A stretch of 32,465 nt of DNA from CAG-826 sp964504595 (GCA_964504595.1 CAZDEE010000016.1:1-32465); one strand, 5' to 3'; shown: positions 7,013-15,087, counted from the stretch's first letter. Notes: generated by a model from the letters alone, not told the origin. Numbers and translations: made by a program.

Positions 7013-7724
7013 ATTTATAATTTTTTAAAATATACTTAATTAGTGCATTAGAAAGCGATTCTGCTATTGCATAATGATTATTAACAATGAAAGTTGCTTC
7101 TTTAATATTATCATGAAATAGGATTTCAATAAGTGCCACATTAGATGCTTTCACCGATTTAACTTCATATAAATGATTTCCGTTTTTAACACCTCTTTTT
7201 TTAAAATCAAAATCATTAATTAATCCATTATATAATTCTGTAGCAAAAGAATAATCTCCTCTAGTATATACTTCACATCCTTCTCCTCCTCCAGCATTAG
7301 AATGGAATGCGAGATGGATATCTCTTTCTTTAGCGTTACTCTCTTTAATTGATTCTTTTAATGGCAACCCTTGATTATTTAAATTTCCTTCTACCTCTAA
7401 AAATGAATATTTTGAAAGTATTTTATACATTTCTTTAGATATTTTAAGCATATGCTCTGCTTCATTTCCTAAGTTATTGACGTATAAATTCCATGTTTGC
7501 ACTGATGGATTAAGATATACAGAAACCTTCTTACTTAATACAATATCATCTTTATTAAGAATGAATCCTAACTCCTTATCAGTCATTACATCATTATATA
7601 GAGATGGATTAAAAATAGAATTCGCTTTATGGCGATGAATTGAAGAAGAATTTAAAACAAATAAACAAATAAAAATTGATATTTTAGCAATTATTTTTTT
7701 GATCTTATTATAATTAATATTCAT
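7011..7724 (-). CDS. Secreted N-acetylmuramoyl-L-alanine amidase-like protein (Amidase_3-type)
   Basis: Probable peptidoglycan amidase, 237 residues. An N-terminal hydrophobic segment (about 10-28) acts as signal or anchor. The catalytic part (about 66-235) shows VYLNPSVQTWN (69-79), GNEAEHM (86-92), DIHLAFHSNAGGG (135-147, H141) and ALIEILFHDN (197-206, E200). E88, H141 and E200 fit the Glu, His and Glu of the zinc site. The usual first ligand in GHGG is absent; the matching place reads Q76-T-W-N, as in the divergent branch of the family that starts with an SPSxQ-type motif. Start ATG 7724 has GGGAGGT five bases upstream. It lies next to a spore-surface-like gene, but no sporulation role is shown by the sequence. 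Confidence 0.75.
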   Translation of the reverse strand: MNINYNKIKKIIAKISIFICLFVLNSSSIHRHKANSIFNPSLYNDVMTDKELGFILNKDDIVLSKKVSVYLNPSVQTWNLYVNNLGNEAEHMLKISKEMYKILSKYSFLEVEGNLNNQGLPLKESIKESNAKERDIHLAFHSNAGGGEGCEVYTRGDYSFATELYNGLINDFDFKKRGVKNGNHLYEVKSVKASNVALIEILFHDNIKEATFIVNNHYAIAESLSNALIKYILKNYK

Positions 7725-7752
7725 AAAATACCTCCCTTAAATATACATAAAA

Positions 7753-7780
7753 AGTATAACAGAAGATTATTATTTATTAA
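7753..7780 (-). promoter_or_regulatory. Candidate promoter of the amidase-like gene
   Basis: On the minus strand, TTAATA (7780-7775), a 16-nt spacer and TATACT (7758-7753). The predicted start near 7746 leaves room for the Shine-Dalgarno at 7730-7736. Confidence 0.45.
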
Positions 7781-7797
7781 TAATTTGCCATAAATAG

Positions 7798-7826
7798 GAA
7801 AAGGCATCAAATTAATGATGCCTTTC
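7798..7826 (-). terminator. Terminator of the collagen-like gene
   Basis: Perfect 10-bp stem (7825-7816 with 7809-7800), six-base loop, followed on the minus strand by a short T-run. It lies just after the stop codon at 7829. Confidence 0.8.
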
Positions 7827-7828
7827 TT

Positions 7829-8515
7829 CTATAACTTATGAATTGTTAAATATGTATTTACTGCATCCGCTTCTAATGTTAATGTTCCGGTAACGGTTAT
7901 TAATCCTAATGCAATAGTGGTGTTTGCCGAAATTGTTCTTATTGTTTTATAAGTAACTAAATTCTTATTATCTTCTAATTTTATATTAGTATTTTCAGCA
8001 TTAGCATCATTAATAAGTAATCCAACAACTGAATTAACAGGAGCTTCTGCGTTTACCATATAAGTGATTTCATAGGTTCCTGCTTTCTCTATTGTTAGAA
8101 CATTATTATTCAAAGTTACTCCGTTTCCTTCAATTAAAGTTAATGGAATAGTTCCTGCAACCGTTAATGAAGATGCTCTCTCATTCTGTAATGATGCATA
8201 AATTGCTTCTTCTAAAGGAAGAACAAAGTCAAGAATAGCGTTTGTAGGAGTTCCTACATTAGTTACAGAAGCTGTCTCCCCGGTTGTTACAGTTCCAATT
8301 TCGATAGTTGCAGACTCACCCTGTTCTCCTTTTTCAAGAACAAAGTTTAAAATAGCATTCGATGGAGTTCCTACATTAGTTACTGAAGTCGTTTCTCCTG
8401 TGGTTACTGTTCCAATATTTATTGTTCCTGAAGGCCCTGTTGCACCTTGAGCACCTGTTGGTCCTCTTAAAACATAGCATCCATTTCCATTATAATAGCA
8501 GTTATTACAGTTCAC
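7829..8515 (-). CDS. Collagen-like, BclA-type putative spore surface protein
   Basis: 228 residues. A Cys/Asn/Tyr-rich head (1-17, four Cys... including C3, C6 and C13) is followed by four Gly-X-Y triplets (18-30), then two copies of a 29-residue unit (32-60 and 71-99, sharing GTVTTGET, SVTNVGTP and NAIL-FVL) that flank a short second Gly-X-Y stretch GEQGES. A C-terminal beta-rich domain (about 115-228) resembles the BclA/TNF-like trimer head. Such proteins form exosporium filaments in known spore formers. Start is GTG at 8515, with GGGAG 11 bases upstream; no ATG fits. A sigma-K-like promoter lies upstream. No N-terminal secretion signal is seen, as expected for a mother-cell spore protein. 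Confidence 0.75.
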   Translation of the reverse strand: MNCNNCYYNGNGCYVLRGPTGAQGATGPSGTINIGTVTTGETTSVTNVGTPSNAILNFVLEKGEQGESATIEIGTVTTGETASVTNVGTPTNAILDFVLPLEEAIYASLQNERASSLTVAGTIPLTLIEGNGVTLNNNVLTIEKAGTYEITYMVNAEAPVNSVVGLLINDANAENTNIKLEDNKNLVTYKTIRTISANTTIALGLITVTGTLTLEADAVNTYLTIHKL

Positions 8516-8547
8516 TATTTATCAATCTCCCTTTCTAGTGACCATAA

Positions 8548-8573
8548 TAAAATATGTTTTTAGAACAATATGT
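8548..8573 (-). promoter_or_regulatory. Sigma-K-like promoter of the collagen-like gene
   Basis: On the minus strand, AC (8573-8572), a 15-nt spacer and CATATTTTA (8556-8548), which matches the known sigma-K -10 form CATANNNTA. The predicted start near 8541 leaves room for the Shine-Dalgarno. The motif is short, so chance matches are possible in AT-rich DNA. Confidence 0.45.
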
Positions 8574-8597
8574 TTCATCTAAAAGTTAAAAAATGAT

Positions 8598-8632
8598 TAA
8601 AAAAACTTATGATATTTTCTTACCATAAGTTT
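8598..8632 (-). terminator. Terminator of the amidohydrolase gene
   Basis: Perfect 9-bp stem (8632-8624 with 8611-8603) and a 12-base loop, followed on the minus strand by a run of seven Ts. It lies 11 bases past the stop codon. Confidence 0.8.
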
Positions 8633-8642
8633 ATTCTGTTCA

Positions 8643-9926
8643 TTATTCTTTAACTTCTTTTTTTATGCGTTCGGTAATTTCTTGACATCTTTTATATAAT
8701 TGCTCAACATCCTCATTTATATAAAATTTACCATTTTCATAAAGTATCTTTCCATCGACCATAGTCATAATAACATTTTGCTTAGAACCGCTGTAAACGA
8801 TATTCTTAGCAATATTATTAATCGGTTGCATATTTGGAAGATGCATATCAATCATGATAATATCTGCAAGTTTATTAACATCTAAGACATCTGCATCATC
8901 TAATTTCATAGCTTTTGCGCCACCAACGGTAGCCATATGTAAAACTTTTAAGGCATCCATCGCACTTGCATCACTATATAATATTTTTTGAAGTCCTGTT
9001 ACTAAAAACATTTCTCTAAACATATCTAGACAATTGTTGCTAGCGGGTCCATCAGTTCCGATCGCAAGATTAATATTGTGCTCACTCATTTTAACAATAG
9101 GAGCTATTCCACTAGCGAGCTTAGTATTTGATCCTGGACATGTTATTATCGAAACATTTCTTTTTTCCATAATTGATAAGTCATTTTCATTAACTACAAC
9201 ACAATGATAACAACCTCCACCATAATTAAATAATCCTAAATCTTCAAATAATTCAGTTGGAGTTTTTCCATATCTTTCTTTGCATCCTTCAACTTCATCT
9301 GCAGTTTCACTTGAATGAGTATAAACTGGTTCATGTAATTCATTTGCAAGATTAGCTAATTCCTTTAAAATTGAATAATCTGTTGTATATTCAGCATGAA
9401 AACCTAATCTATAAGTTACTCTAGAAGATAATGCATTTAAATTAACAAAATTATCTCTCATTATTTGTACTGATTCAGTAAAATTATTAACACAACCTAA
9501 AATCACTGTTCTAAAACCAGTATCAATTGCCGCTTTTGCGATCATATTTGGTTTCATATACATATCAAAATTTGCTGTGATACCGCTTGTTAAATATTCA
9601 AGGATAGCAAGTTTAGCCAATTCGTATATGTCATTTTCAGTCAATTTTTCTTCTGCTGGAAATACTTGATTATATAACCAATCATGTAATGAAAGATCAT
9701 CAGCATAACTTCTTAAAAATGTCATAGCCGAATGAGTATGAGCGTTTTTAAAACCTGGCATCAATAAATTTCCATTACAATCTATAACTCTATCAAATGA
9801 TTCATCAATATCTAATGACTTTCCTACATAAGTTATACGATTATCATTAACATGCAATTCTCCTAAATAAATATCTTCATTTTCTTTCATCGATAGAATT
9901 CTAGCATTAATAAACCTTATTTTCAT
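8643..9926 (-). CDS. mtaD: Amidohydrolase, 5'-methylthioadenosine/S-adenosylhomocysteine deaminase type
   Basis: Cytosolic zinc deaminase of the TrzA/AtzA-like amidohydrolase group, 427 residues. It probably removes the 6-amino group of MTA, SAH or a related adenosine. Metal residues can be seen: NAHTHSAM (H63, H65), VYTHSSET (H204, with E207 as likely proton shuttle), CYHCV (H241) and AIGTDGPASNN (D292). The N-terminal and C-terminal edges (1-55 and about 380-410) form the usual small beta domain. The length is typical. Start ATG 9926 has AGAGGA a few bases upstream. It follows the pullulanase terminator by only 19 bases, so transcription may rely on read-through. Substrate preference within the family cannot be told from sequence alone. 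Confidence 0.85.
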   Translation of the reverse strand: MKIRFINARILSMKENEDIYLGELHVNDNRITYVGKSLDIDESFDRVIDCNGNLLMPGFKNAHTHSAMTFLRSYADDLSLHDWLYNQVFPAEEKLTENDIYELAKLAILEYLTSGITANFDMYMKPNMIAKAAIDTGFRTVILGCVNNFTESVQIMRDNFVNLNALSSRVTYRLGFHAEYTTDYSILKELANLANELHEPVYTHSSETADEVEGCKERYGKTPTELFEDLGLFNYGGGCYHCVVVNENDLSIMEKRNVSIITCPGSNTKLASGIAPIVKMSEHNINLAIGTDGPASNNCLDMFREMFLVTGLQKILYSDASAMDALKVLHMATVGGAKAMKLDDADVLDVNKLADIIMIDMHLPNMQPINNIAKNIVYSGSKQNVIMTMVDGKILYENGKFYINEDVEQLYKRCQEITERIKKEVKE

Positions 9927-9945
9927 AAAAATTCCTCTTTTTTCT

Positions 9946-9976
9946 AAAAGGGTGCAAGTAACTACTTAACACCCTT
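9946..9976 (-). terminator. Terminator of the pullulanase gene
   Basis: AAGGGTG (9976-9970) pairs with CACCCTT (9954-9948), with an inner AAGTA/TACTT stem, and TTTT follows on the minus strand. The U-run is short, so read-through into the amidohydrolase gene is possible. Confidence 0.7.
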
Positions 9977-9997
9977 AATAATTACTTTATATTAGCA

Positions 9998-12859
9998 TTA
10001 AGCTGCTTGATCTTTTTTTCTAATTACAATTGATGTAGCTAAAGCAATAACACTAATAAACATTGCGACATCAACGGAAGCTTTGGCACATCCATCACAG
10101 CTGCTTGAAGCTTTCTTAATAGAATTAGTATTTACCAAAACTACTGATTGATTAAATTCTAATCTAATGCTTCCTGTTACTATTTTAGATTCATTAACAA
10201 TACCATTATGATCAAATGCAACTTTCCATTCACCTTCAGGTAATTCAAATTTAGCAACTTCTGCTACATTGTGGATAACAATCATATCTCCGTATGTATC
10301 ATTATCATTTTGGATACGATAGATAATCGAAGTTTGATTCTTTGTATTATCATCATCAATGAATGTTAATTTTTGAGCGATTTCATCTGCAGAAGTTAAT
10401 TTAAATGATTCATGTTCAGAACGGAATTTATATAAATCTTTATAATATTTAAATACATCATTATTTTCCGCTTTTAAATTCCAACGAACCATATTAACAC
10501 TATCTGGTGAACAATAAGAATTGTTATCATAAATCACACCAGAACCAACGCCTTCTACTTTTGGTTTAGAACGTAAGAATTCTTGTCCCTCTTGAATAAA
10601 TGGAATACCCTCTGAGAAGAAGACAATCGTATCAGCTTGATTATTCATAGACCTTACCATTGACCAATTTTCATCATACTTCCAAGAATTAGTATTTGTT
10701 GATCTTCTTAATTTATCCCATAAAGTATTATTATCATGACATGAAACATAATTGATTGTTTGTGATGCATCATAAACATAATTAGTCGCGGTTGCGTATT
10801 TAACTCCAGTACCACCAGTAATACCAAATTTAATACCTCTATAATAAGAATCGCTAGCAAATTTCACGCCATCAGCTTGAACAAATCCTGGAGTCTCTGG
10901 TGAAGGAACACGTCCAACAATACCATCACGAGTATCATCATTAAAGAATCCAACGCCTCCAGTAATATTTTCATTTTCATCTTTACTAACAATGTACTTA
11001 ACTGTTGATTTATTTGTACCTTCGCTTGCCGCTAAAGCACTTGCGCCACCTGTCCATGGTTCACCATAAACAAGTGTTAATGGATCAATTTCTCTTAATT
11101 GATCATATACCATTTGCATTGTTGTCTTATCAATTAATTCCATTAAGTCAAAACGATAACCAGATAAGTTATATTCTGTATAAAGGAACTTAGTTGAATC
11201 GACAATGAACTTTCTAACCATTGGTCTTTCAGAAGCTATTTCATTACCACATCCAGATCCATTAGAGAATCCGCCATCCGCAGTCATACGATGATAATAT
11301 CCTGGCATAATATATTCAAAATTAGAATTTGATGAACGAGCTGTATGATTATAGACAACATCCATATTTACTCTAATTCCAGCATCAGTTAATGCCATTA
11401 TAGCTTGCTTAAATTCTTTAATACGAGTGAATCCATCGAATGGATCTGATGAATATGAACCTTCTAAGCAATTGTAATTAAGTGGGTCATAGCCCCAGTT
11501 ATAGGATGGATTACTAACCGATTCATCGACGGTTGCTTGATCATAGAATGGCATTATCTGAATATTAGTTACACCTAATTCCTTTAAGTGATCTAATCCT
11601 GTTGAATATTTAACGCCATCTTTTTCATAATAAGTTCCAGTTTCTGCTAAGCCTAAGAACTTACCACTATTTTCAGGAGTTCCTCCCCATGTTTCATCTT
11701 TAGTATAATCTCTAACATGCAATTCATATATACTGGCATCAGAGCGCTTTTTAATGCTATCAGCACGTTTTCCATATTCCCATCCATTAGGATTGACACG
11801 TTCAAAATCAACAACTAAGCCTCTAATACCATTGACTCCACATGCTTTAGCGTATGGATCAATTGTTTCATTTGTTCCAGCGGCGTTTGTTACAGTATAA
11901 GTATAATAAACTCCATGATAATCTTCATTGGCCTCATAATACCAAACACCTTTATCTCCTTTTTGCATTTCTATTTGAGCAATAGTTTCATCGCTTCCAT
12001 CTTTATAAGATGAAGGTGTGCCAGATTGATAAAGATTTAAAACTACTTTAGTCGAAGTAGGTGCCCATAATTTAAAGGTCGTTTTTGAATCATCTTCACT
12101 AACAATAGCTCCTAAATCATCGCCTTCATAGGTAAATGCAGTTTTAAAATCTTCTGTATCATATAAACCAGCAGTTCCTATTGTGGCCACAAATGTTTCA
12201 CCATTAAGTTTAATTTCAAATTGTAATAACTTTGTTAAATCAACTGCATCTTTTAACGAAACAGTAATTTCCTCACTGTTCTTGTTAACAGTAAAATCGG
12301 TTATTACTTTTTCTTCTCCAGCTTCTAAAACTCTAATGTTATCCTTAGAAATTGTTATACCATTACCTAAAAATACTTTAGCCTTTATTTTAGTGCTAGT
12401 AACCATGTTTGCATTACTAATTTGGCCTGCTTTTGGAGCTATAGTTAATGCTTCATTAGCGCCATCAATTAAATATGCATGAAATACACCATCTGGACTT
12501 GTTTCAGGAATACTTACAATAATATCACCTGATTGCTTACTCCAGTCAGGAAGACGATAAATTAAACCAACTTCTGTAGATTTAGTATCATTTCCAGTAA
12601 GACTTGTTAATAAAATTGGATCGGTATATCCTCCAAATTCATCAGTGTTTTTAAAACTTTTAGCTTGGCCATTTCCATTTGGAGTTTTGCTCCAAATCCA
12701 TAAATCCCATTTGCTATAATCACTATCCGATCTATGATAGTGAACTTGAATAGAATGTGTTTCTTGTTCAACAGCACTTGCATTAACGACTCCAGCATTA
12801 TGTGTGAGCGCACAAAATACAAACGCTAAAGAAACCAAGAAAATGTTTCTCTTTTTCAT
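9998..12859 (-). CDS. pulA: Secreted, cell-surface type I pullulanase
   Basis: Debranches alpha-1,6 links in pullulan, starch or glycogen outside the cell. The 953-residue protein has a signal peptide (about 1-29, cleavage near ASA). A CBM41-like starch-binding domain follows (about 34-133, with YHRSDSDYSKWDLWIW), then a linker domain (about 140-235), a CBM48-like domain (about 245-350) and a GH13 barrel. Barrel motifs: YNWGYDP (453-459, the pullulanase signature), DVVYNH (500-505), GYRFD (nucleophile D571), YGEPW (acid/base E600) and SCHDN (H708, D709). The C-terminus has SSSCDGC (918-924), a hydrophobic segment (929-946) and RKK, a likely membrane anchor. A cre-like site lies upstream. Start ATG 12859 has AAAGGA upstream. 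Confidence 0.95.
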   Translation of the reverse strand: MKKRNIFLVSLAFVFCALTHNAGVVNASAVEQETHSIQVHYHRSDSDYSKWDLWIWSKTPNGNGQAKSFKNTDEFGGYTDPILLTSLTGNDTKSTEVGLIYRLPDWSKQSGDIIVSIPETSPDGVFHAYLIDGANEALTIAPKAGQISNANMVTSTKIKAKVFLGNGITISKDNIRVLEAGEEKVITDFTVNKNSEEITVSLKDAVDLTKLLQFEIKLNGETFVATIGTAGLYDTEDFKTAFTYEGDDLGAIVSEDDSKTTFKLWAPTSTKVVLNLYQSGTPSSYKDGSDETIAQIEMQKGDKGVWYYEANEDYHGVYYTYTVTNAAGTNETIDPYAKACGVNGIRGLVVDFERVNPNGWEYGKRADSIKKRSDASIYELHVRDYTKDETWGGTPENSGKFLGLAETGTYYEKDGVKYSTGLDHLKELGVTNIQIMPFYDQATVDESVSNPSYNWGYDPLNYNCLEGSYSSDPFDGFTRIKEFKQAIMALTDAGIRVNMDVVYNHTARSSNSNFEYIMPGYYHRMTADGGFSNGSGCGNEIASERPMVRKFIVDSTKFLYTEYNLSGYRFDLMELIDKTTMQMVYDQLREIDPLTLVYGEPWTGGASALAASEGTNKSTVKYIVSKDENENITGGVGFFNDDTRDGIVGRVPSPETPGFVQADGVKFASDSYYRGIKFGITGGTGVKYATATNYVYDASQTINYVSCHDNNTLWDKLRRSTNTNSWKYDENWSMVRSMNNQADTIVFFSEGIPFIQEGQEFLRSKPKVEGVGSGVIYDNNSYCSPDSVNMVRWNLKAENNDVFKYYKDLYKFRSEHESFKLTSADEIAQKLTFIDDDNTKNQTSIIYRIQNDNDTYGDMIVIHNVAEVAKFELPEGEWKVAFDHNGIVNESKIVTGSIRLEFNQSVVLVNTNSIKKASSSCDGCAKASVDVAMFISVIALATSIVIRKKDQAA

Positions 12860-12884
12860 TTAAAAATTTCCTTTCTTTTAGATA

Positions 12885-12919
12885 CTTTTATTTTAACAAA
12901 ATAATCACTAAAATAAAAG
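12885..12919. promoter_or_regulatory. 11-bp inverted repeat upstream of the pullulanase gene
   Basis: CTTTTATTTTA (12885-12895) and its perfect complement TAAAATAAAAG (12909-12919), separated by 13 bases. It covers a possible -10 box (TAAAAT on the minus strand). It may be an operator or a leader hairpin; the low complexity lowers confidence. Confidence 0.3.
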
Positions 12920-12927
12920 CGATTACA
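12914..12927. promoter_or_regulatory. cre-like site (catabolite control, CcpA) upstream of the pullulanase gene
   Basis: TAAAAGCGATTACA matches the Bacillus cre pattern TGWAARCGYTWNCW at all but two positions in either orientation and has the core AA-N-CG-N-TT. It is 55 bases upstream of a starch-degrading gene, a usual target of CcpA. Confidence 0.45.
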
Positions 12928-12982
12928 TTATTTTGAAATTTATACTTTTTATGATATTTAAATTTCCGTTTAAAAATATAAC

Positions 12983-13007
12983 AAATAGCATTTAAAAGCT
13001 ATTTTTT
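12983..13007 (+). other. Terminator-like hairpin on the plus strand with no gene before it
   Basis: AAATAGC (12983-12989), eight-base loop, GCTATTT (12998-13004), then Ts to 13007. No plus-strand gene ends here. The rest of 12928-13095 is AT-rich and I see no gene in it. Confidence 0.3.
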
Positions 13008-13095
13008 CTATTAGATTGATTTGAATAATTTAATTCTTAATAACAATTCATAATACTTTTTTTGCAATTAAATTAGTATCATAAGTCTTTAATAT

Positions 13096-13126
13096 AAAAA
13101 AATCGAACGCTTTTAAATGCGTTCGA
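13096..13126 (-). terminator. Terminator of the ychF-ispF unit
   Basis: TCGAACGC (13126-13119 read on minus) pairs with GCGTTCGA (13110-13103) around an eight-base loop; seven Ts follow on the minus strand. Located 16 bases past the ispF stop. Confidence 0.9.
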
Positions 13127-13141
13127 ATAAATCTAAATAAT

Positions 13142-13624
13142 TTATTTTTCAATTTTCTTTAATAAAACAATTGAATAAGCTTCAATCGCTTCTTTTCTGC
13201 CAACTGCATCCATTTTTTCATTTGTGCCCGCTTTTACAGATACATTTTCAACACTAGTTTCAAGAAGAGAAGCAACTCTTTCTCTCATTATAGATATATA
13301 TGGAGCTAAATAAGGCACTTCTGCCGATATTGATACATCTATATTATTAATTTCATATCCTCTTTTTTTCATCATAGAAACTATTTCTGTTACAAAAAAA
13401 GCAGATTCTTTATCTTTAAAATCATCATTTGAAGAAGGAAAAAATTTTCCTAAATCCCCTAATGCTAAAGCGCCAAGAATCGATTCCCCAATCGCATGTA
13501 ATGCGACATCAGCATCACTATGTCCATCAAGTCCTAAATGATATGGAATTTCAATTCCACAAAGAAACAATTTTCTTTCTTTTTTTAATGGATGAATATC
13601 TTTAGCAAATCCTATTCTAAACAT
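13142..13624 (-). CDS. ispF: 2-C-methyl-D-erythritol 2,4-cyclodiphosphate synthase
   Basis: MEP-pathway enzyme that cyclises CDP-ME-2-phosphate to MEcPP with loss of CMP; works as a trimer in the cytosol. 160 residues, the normal length. The metal site is D9 and H11 (RIGFAKDIH) and H43 (DADVALHA); GLDGHSDAD (31-39) and the CMP-binding-side EKMDAVGRKEAIEAY stretch near the C-terminus are present. Start ATG 13624 has AGGAGAG close upstream, eight bases after the ychF stop, so it is co-transcribed with ychF. This implies isoprenoid synthesis by the MEP route; no other MEP gene is in the window. Confidence 0.95.
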   Translation of the reverse strand: MFRIGFAKDIHPLKKERKLFLCGIEIPYHLGLDGHSDADVALHAIGESILGALALGDLGKFFPSSNDDFKDKESAFFVTEIVSMMKKRGYEINNIDVSISAEVPYLAPYISIMRERVASLLETSVENVSVKAGTNEKMDAVGRKEAIEAYSIVLLKKIEK

Positions 13625-13632
13625 ACTCTCTC

Positions 13633-14739
13633 CTATACGTTAAATCTAAAATGCATGATATCGCCATCTTTGGCAACATATTCTTTTCCTTCAATTCGAA
13701 GTTTTCCTGCTTCCTTAACAGCATTTTCAGTTTTTAATTCAACAATATCATCATAATGATAAACTTCCGCTTTAATAAATCCTCTTTCAAAATCAGTATG
13801 AATAACTCCTGCACATTGAGGCGCTAACATACCAGTTTTAAAAGTCCATGCTCGACACTCATCTTCACCAACAGTGAAAAATGTTGATAATCCTAATAAA
13901 CGATAAGCACTTTGAATTACTAAGTCCAAGCCAGATTCTTTTGCTCCAATAGCATCAAGATATTCTTTTTTCTCCTCAGGAGGTAAACTAGAAAGTTGGA
14001 ATTCAGTTTCACAAGATACTGGAATAGCAATAGCCTCTTCGCTTAAAGCTATTTCCTTAACTTTTCTAAAATATTCACAATTTTCTGGATTTCCTAAATC
14101 ATCTTCAGAAACATTTGCTACATAAATAACTGGCTTTAAAGTTAAAAGGAAAAAATTCTTTTTTGCATATTGTAAATCTTCTTTACTTAATTTAACTGAT
14201 CTAGCAGATAATCCATTTTCAAGAGCAACTTTTAAAGAATGAAGAAGCGTTGTTTCATAAACCGATTCTTTATCTTTGGAAACACGAGCTTTTGTTTCAA
14301 CTTTTCCTAATCTTTTATTAACCGATTCAAGATCCGCTAAAACAAGTTCAAGATTAATAATTTCAATGTCTCGAACCGGATCAACACTATTTTCAACATG
14401 AATTACTTCGCTATTATCAAAACATCTAACTACATGAACAATAGCATCGCATTCACGTATATTAGCTAAAAATTGATTACCTAAGCCTTCTCCTTTACTT
14501 GCACCTTTAACAAGTCCTGCAATATCATAAAACTCAAAAGTCGTATAAATTGTTTTTTTAGGATTAAACATCTTACTTAAAATATCTAATCTCGCATCAG
14601 GTACTGCAACAATACCTGTATTTGGTTTAATCGTAGCAAACGGATAATTTGCCGCTTCAACATTTGAATTTGTAATCGCATTAAACAAAGTTGATTTACC
14701 GACATTTGGTAATCCGACAATTCCTGCTTTATATGCCAT
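13633..14739 (-). CDS. ychF: YchF/Ola1-family ribosome-associated ATPase
   Basis: Obg-related P-loop NTPase with preference for ATP in characterised members, binding ribosomes and linked to stress responses. 368 residues, as usual. G1 GLPNVGKST (9-17), G3 DIAGLVKG (73-80 region) and NVSE (209-212) in place of the NKxD GTP-specificity motif can be seen; a TGS domain makes up the last 80 or so residues. Start ATG 14739 has AAAGGATG upstream. A weak promoter (TATACT at 14776-14771) may lie upstream, just past the csp terminator. First gene of a two-gene unit with ispF. Confidence 0.96.
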   Translation of the reverse strand: MAYKAGIVGLPNVGKSTLFNAITNSNVEAANYPFATIKPNTGIVAVPDARLDILSKMFNPKKTIYTTFEFYDIAGLVKGASKGEGLGNQFLANIRECDAIVHVVRCFDNSEVIHVENSVDPVRDIEIINLELVLADLESVNKRLGKVETKARVSKDKESVYETTLLHSLKVALENGLSARSVKLSKEDLQYAKKNFFLLTLKPVIYVANVSEDDLGNPENCEYFRKVKEIALSEEAIAIPVSCETEFQLSSLPPEEKKEYLDAIGAKESGLDLVIQSAYRLLGLSTFFTVGEDECRAWTFKTGMLAPQCAGVIHTDFERGFIKAEVYHYDDIVELKTENAVKEAGKLRIEGKEYVAKDGDIMHFRFNV

Positions 14740-14793
14740 AAAATATACACATCCTTTAACAACAATGAATAGTATAGCTTATTTTTACAAAAT

Positions 14794-14817
14794 AAAAAAG
14801 TCGTAAAAACGACTTTT
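14794..14817 (-). terminator. Terminator of the cold-shock gene
   Basis: Perfect 9-bp stem (14817-14809 with 14804-14796) with a four-base loop; the minus-strand sequence continues T-rich. It starts 20 bases after the csp stop. Confidence 0.9.
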
Positions 14818-14836
14818 CTTTATACATTTAATTCTC

Positions 14837-15034
14837 TTAAATCTTACGAATGTTTGTAGCTCTAGGACCACGTTCTGATTCTTCGACATCGAATTCAACT
14901 GCTTCGCCTTGTTCTGCTGTCTTAAATCCTTCTGCAACGATTGAAGACCAGTGGAAGAAAACATCTTTTCCTTCTTCAGTGCGAATAAATCCGAAACCTT
15001 TTTCAGAATTAAACATTTTTACTGTACCTTTCAT
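14837..15034 (-). CDS. csp: Cold-shock domain protein
   Basis: Single-stranded RNA/DNA-binding chaperone of 65 residues, a lone CSD fold. RNP1 is KGFGFI (12-17) and RNP2 is VFFHW (25-29, with Trp where Phe is common). It is monocistronic, with its own promoter (15060-15087) and terminator. The predicted leader is only about 19 bases, unlike the long structured leaders of some cold-shock mRNAs. The Shine-Dalgarno AAAGG is rather far from the ATG. Confidence 0.96.
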   Translation of the reverse strand: MKGTVKMFNSEKGFGFIRTEEGKDVFFHWSSIVAEGFKTAEQGEAVEFDVEESERGPRATNIRKI

Positions 15035-15059
15035 AAACTAACCCGAAAACCTTTCTCAA

Positions 15060-15087
15060 ATTATAAGAGTCATCTCTAAATTTGTAA
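15060..15087 (-). promoter_or_regulatory. Sigma-A-type promoter of the cold-shock gene
   Basis: On the minus strand, TTACAA (15087-15082), a 16-nt spacer and a perfect TATAAT (15065-15060). Predicted transcript start near 15053. Confidence 0.7.

Noticed and set aside
12183..12482. Open plus-strand frame inside the pullulanase gene, and similar antisense frames elsewhere (for example 1596-1787, 21784-22125)
   Set aside because: They lie wholly inside well-supported genes on the other strand, lack ribosome sites, and show no family features.
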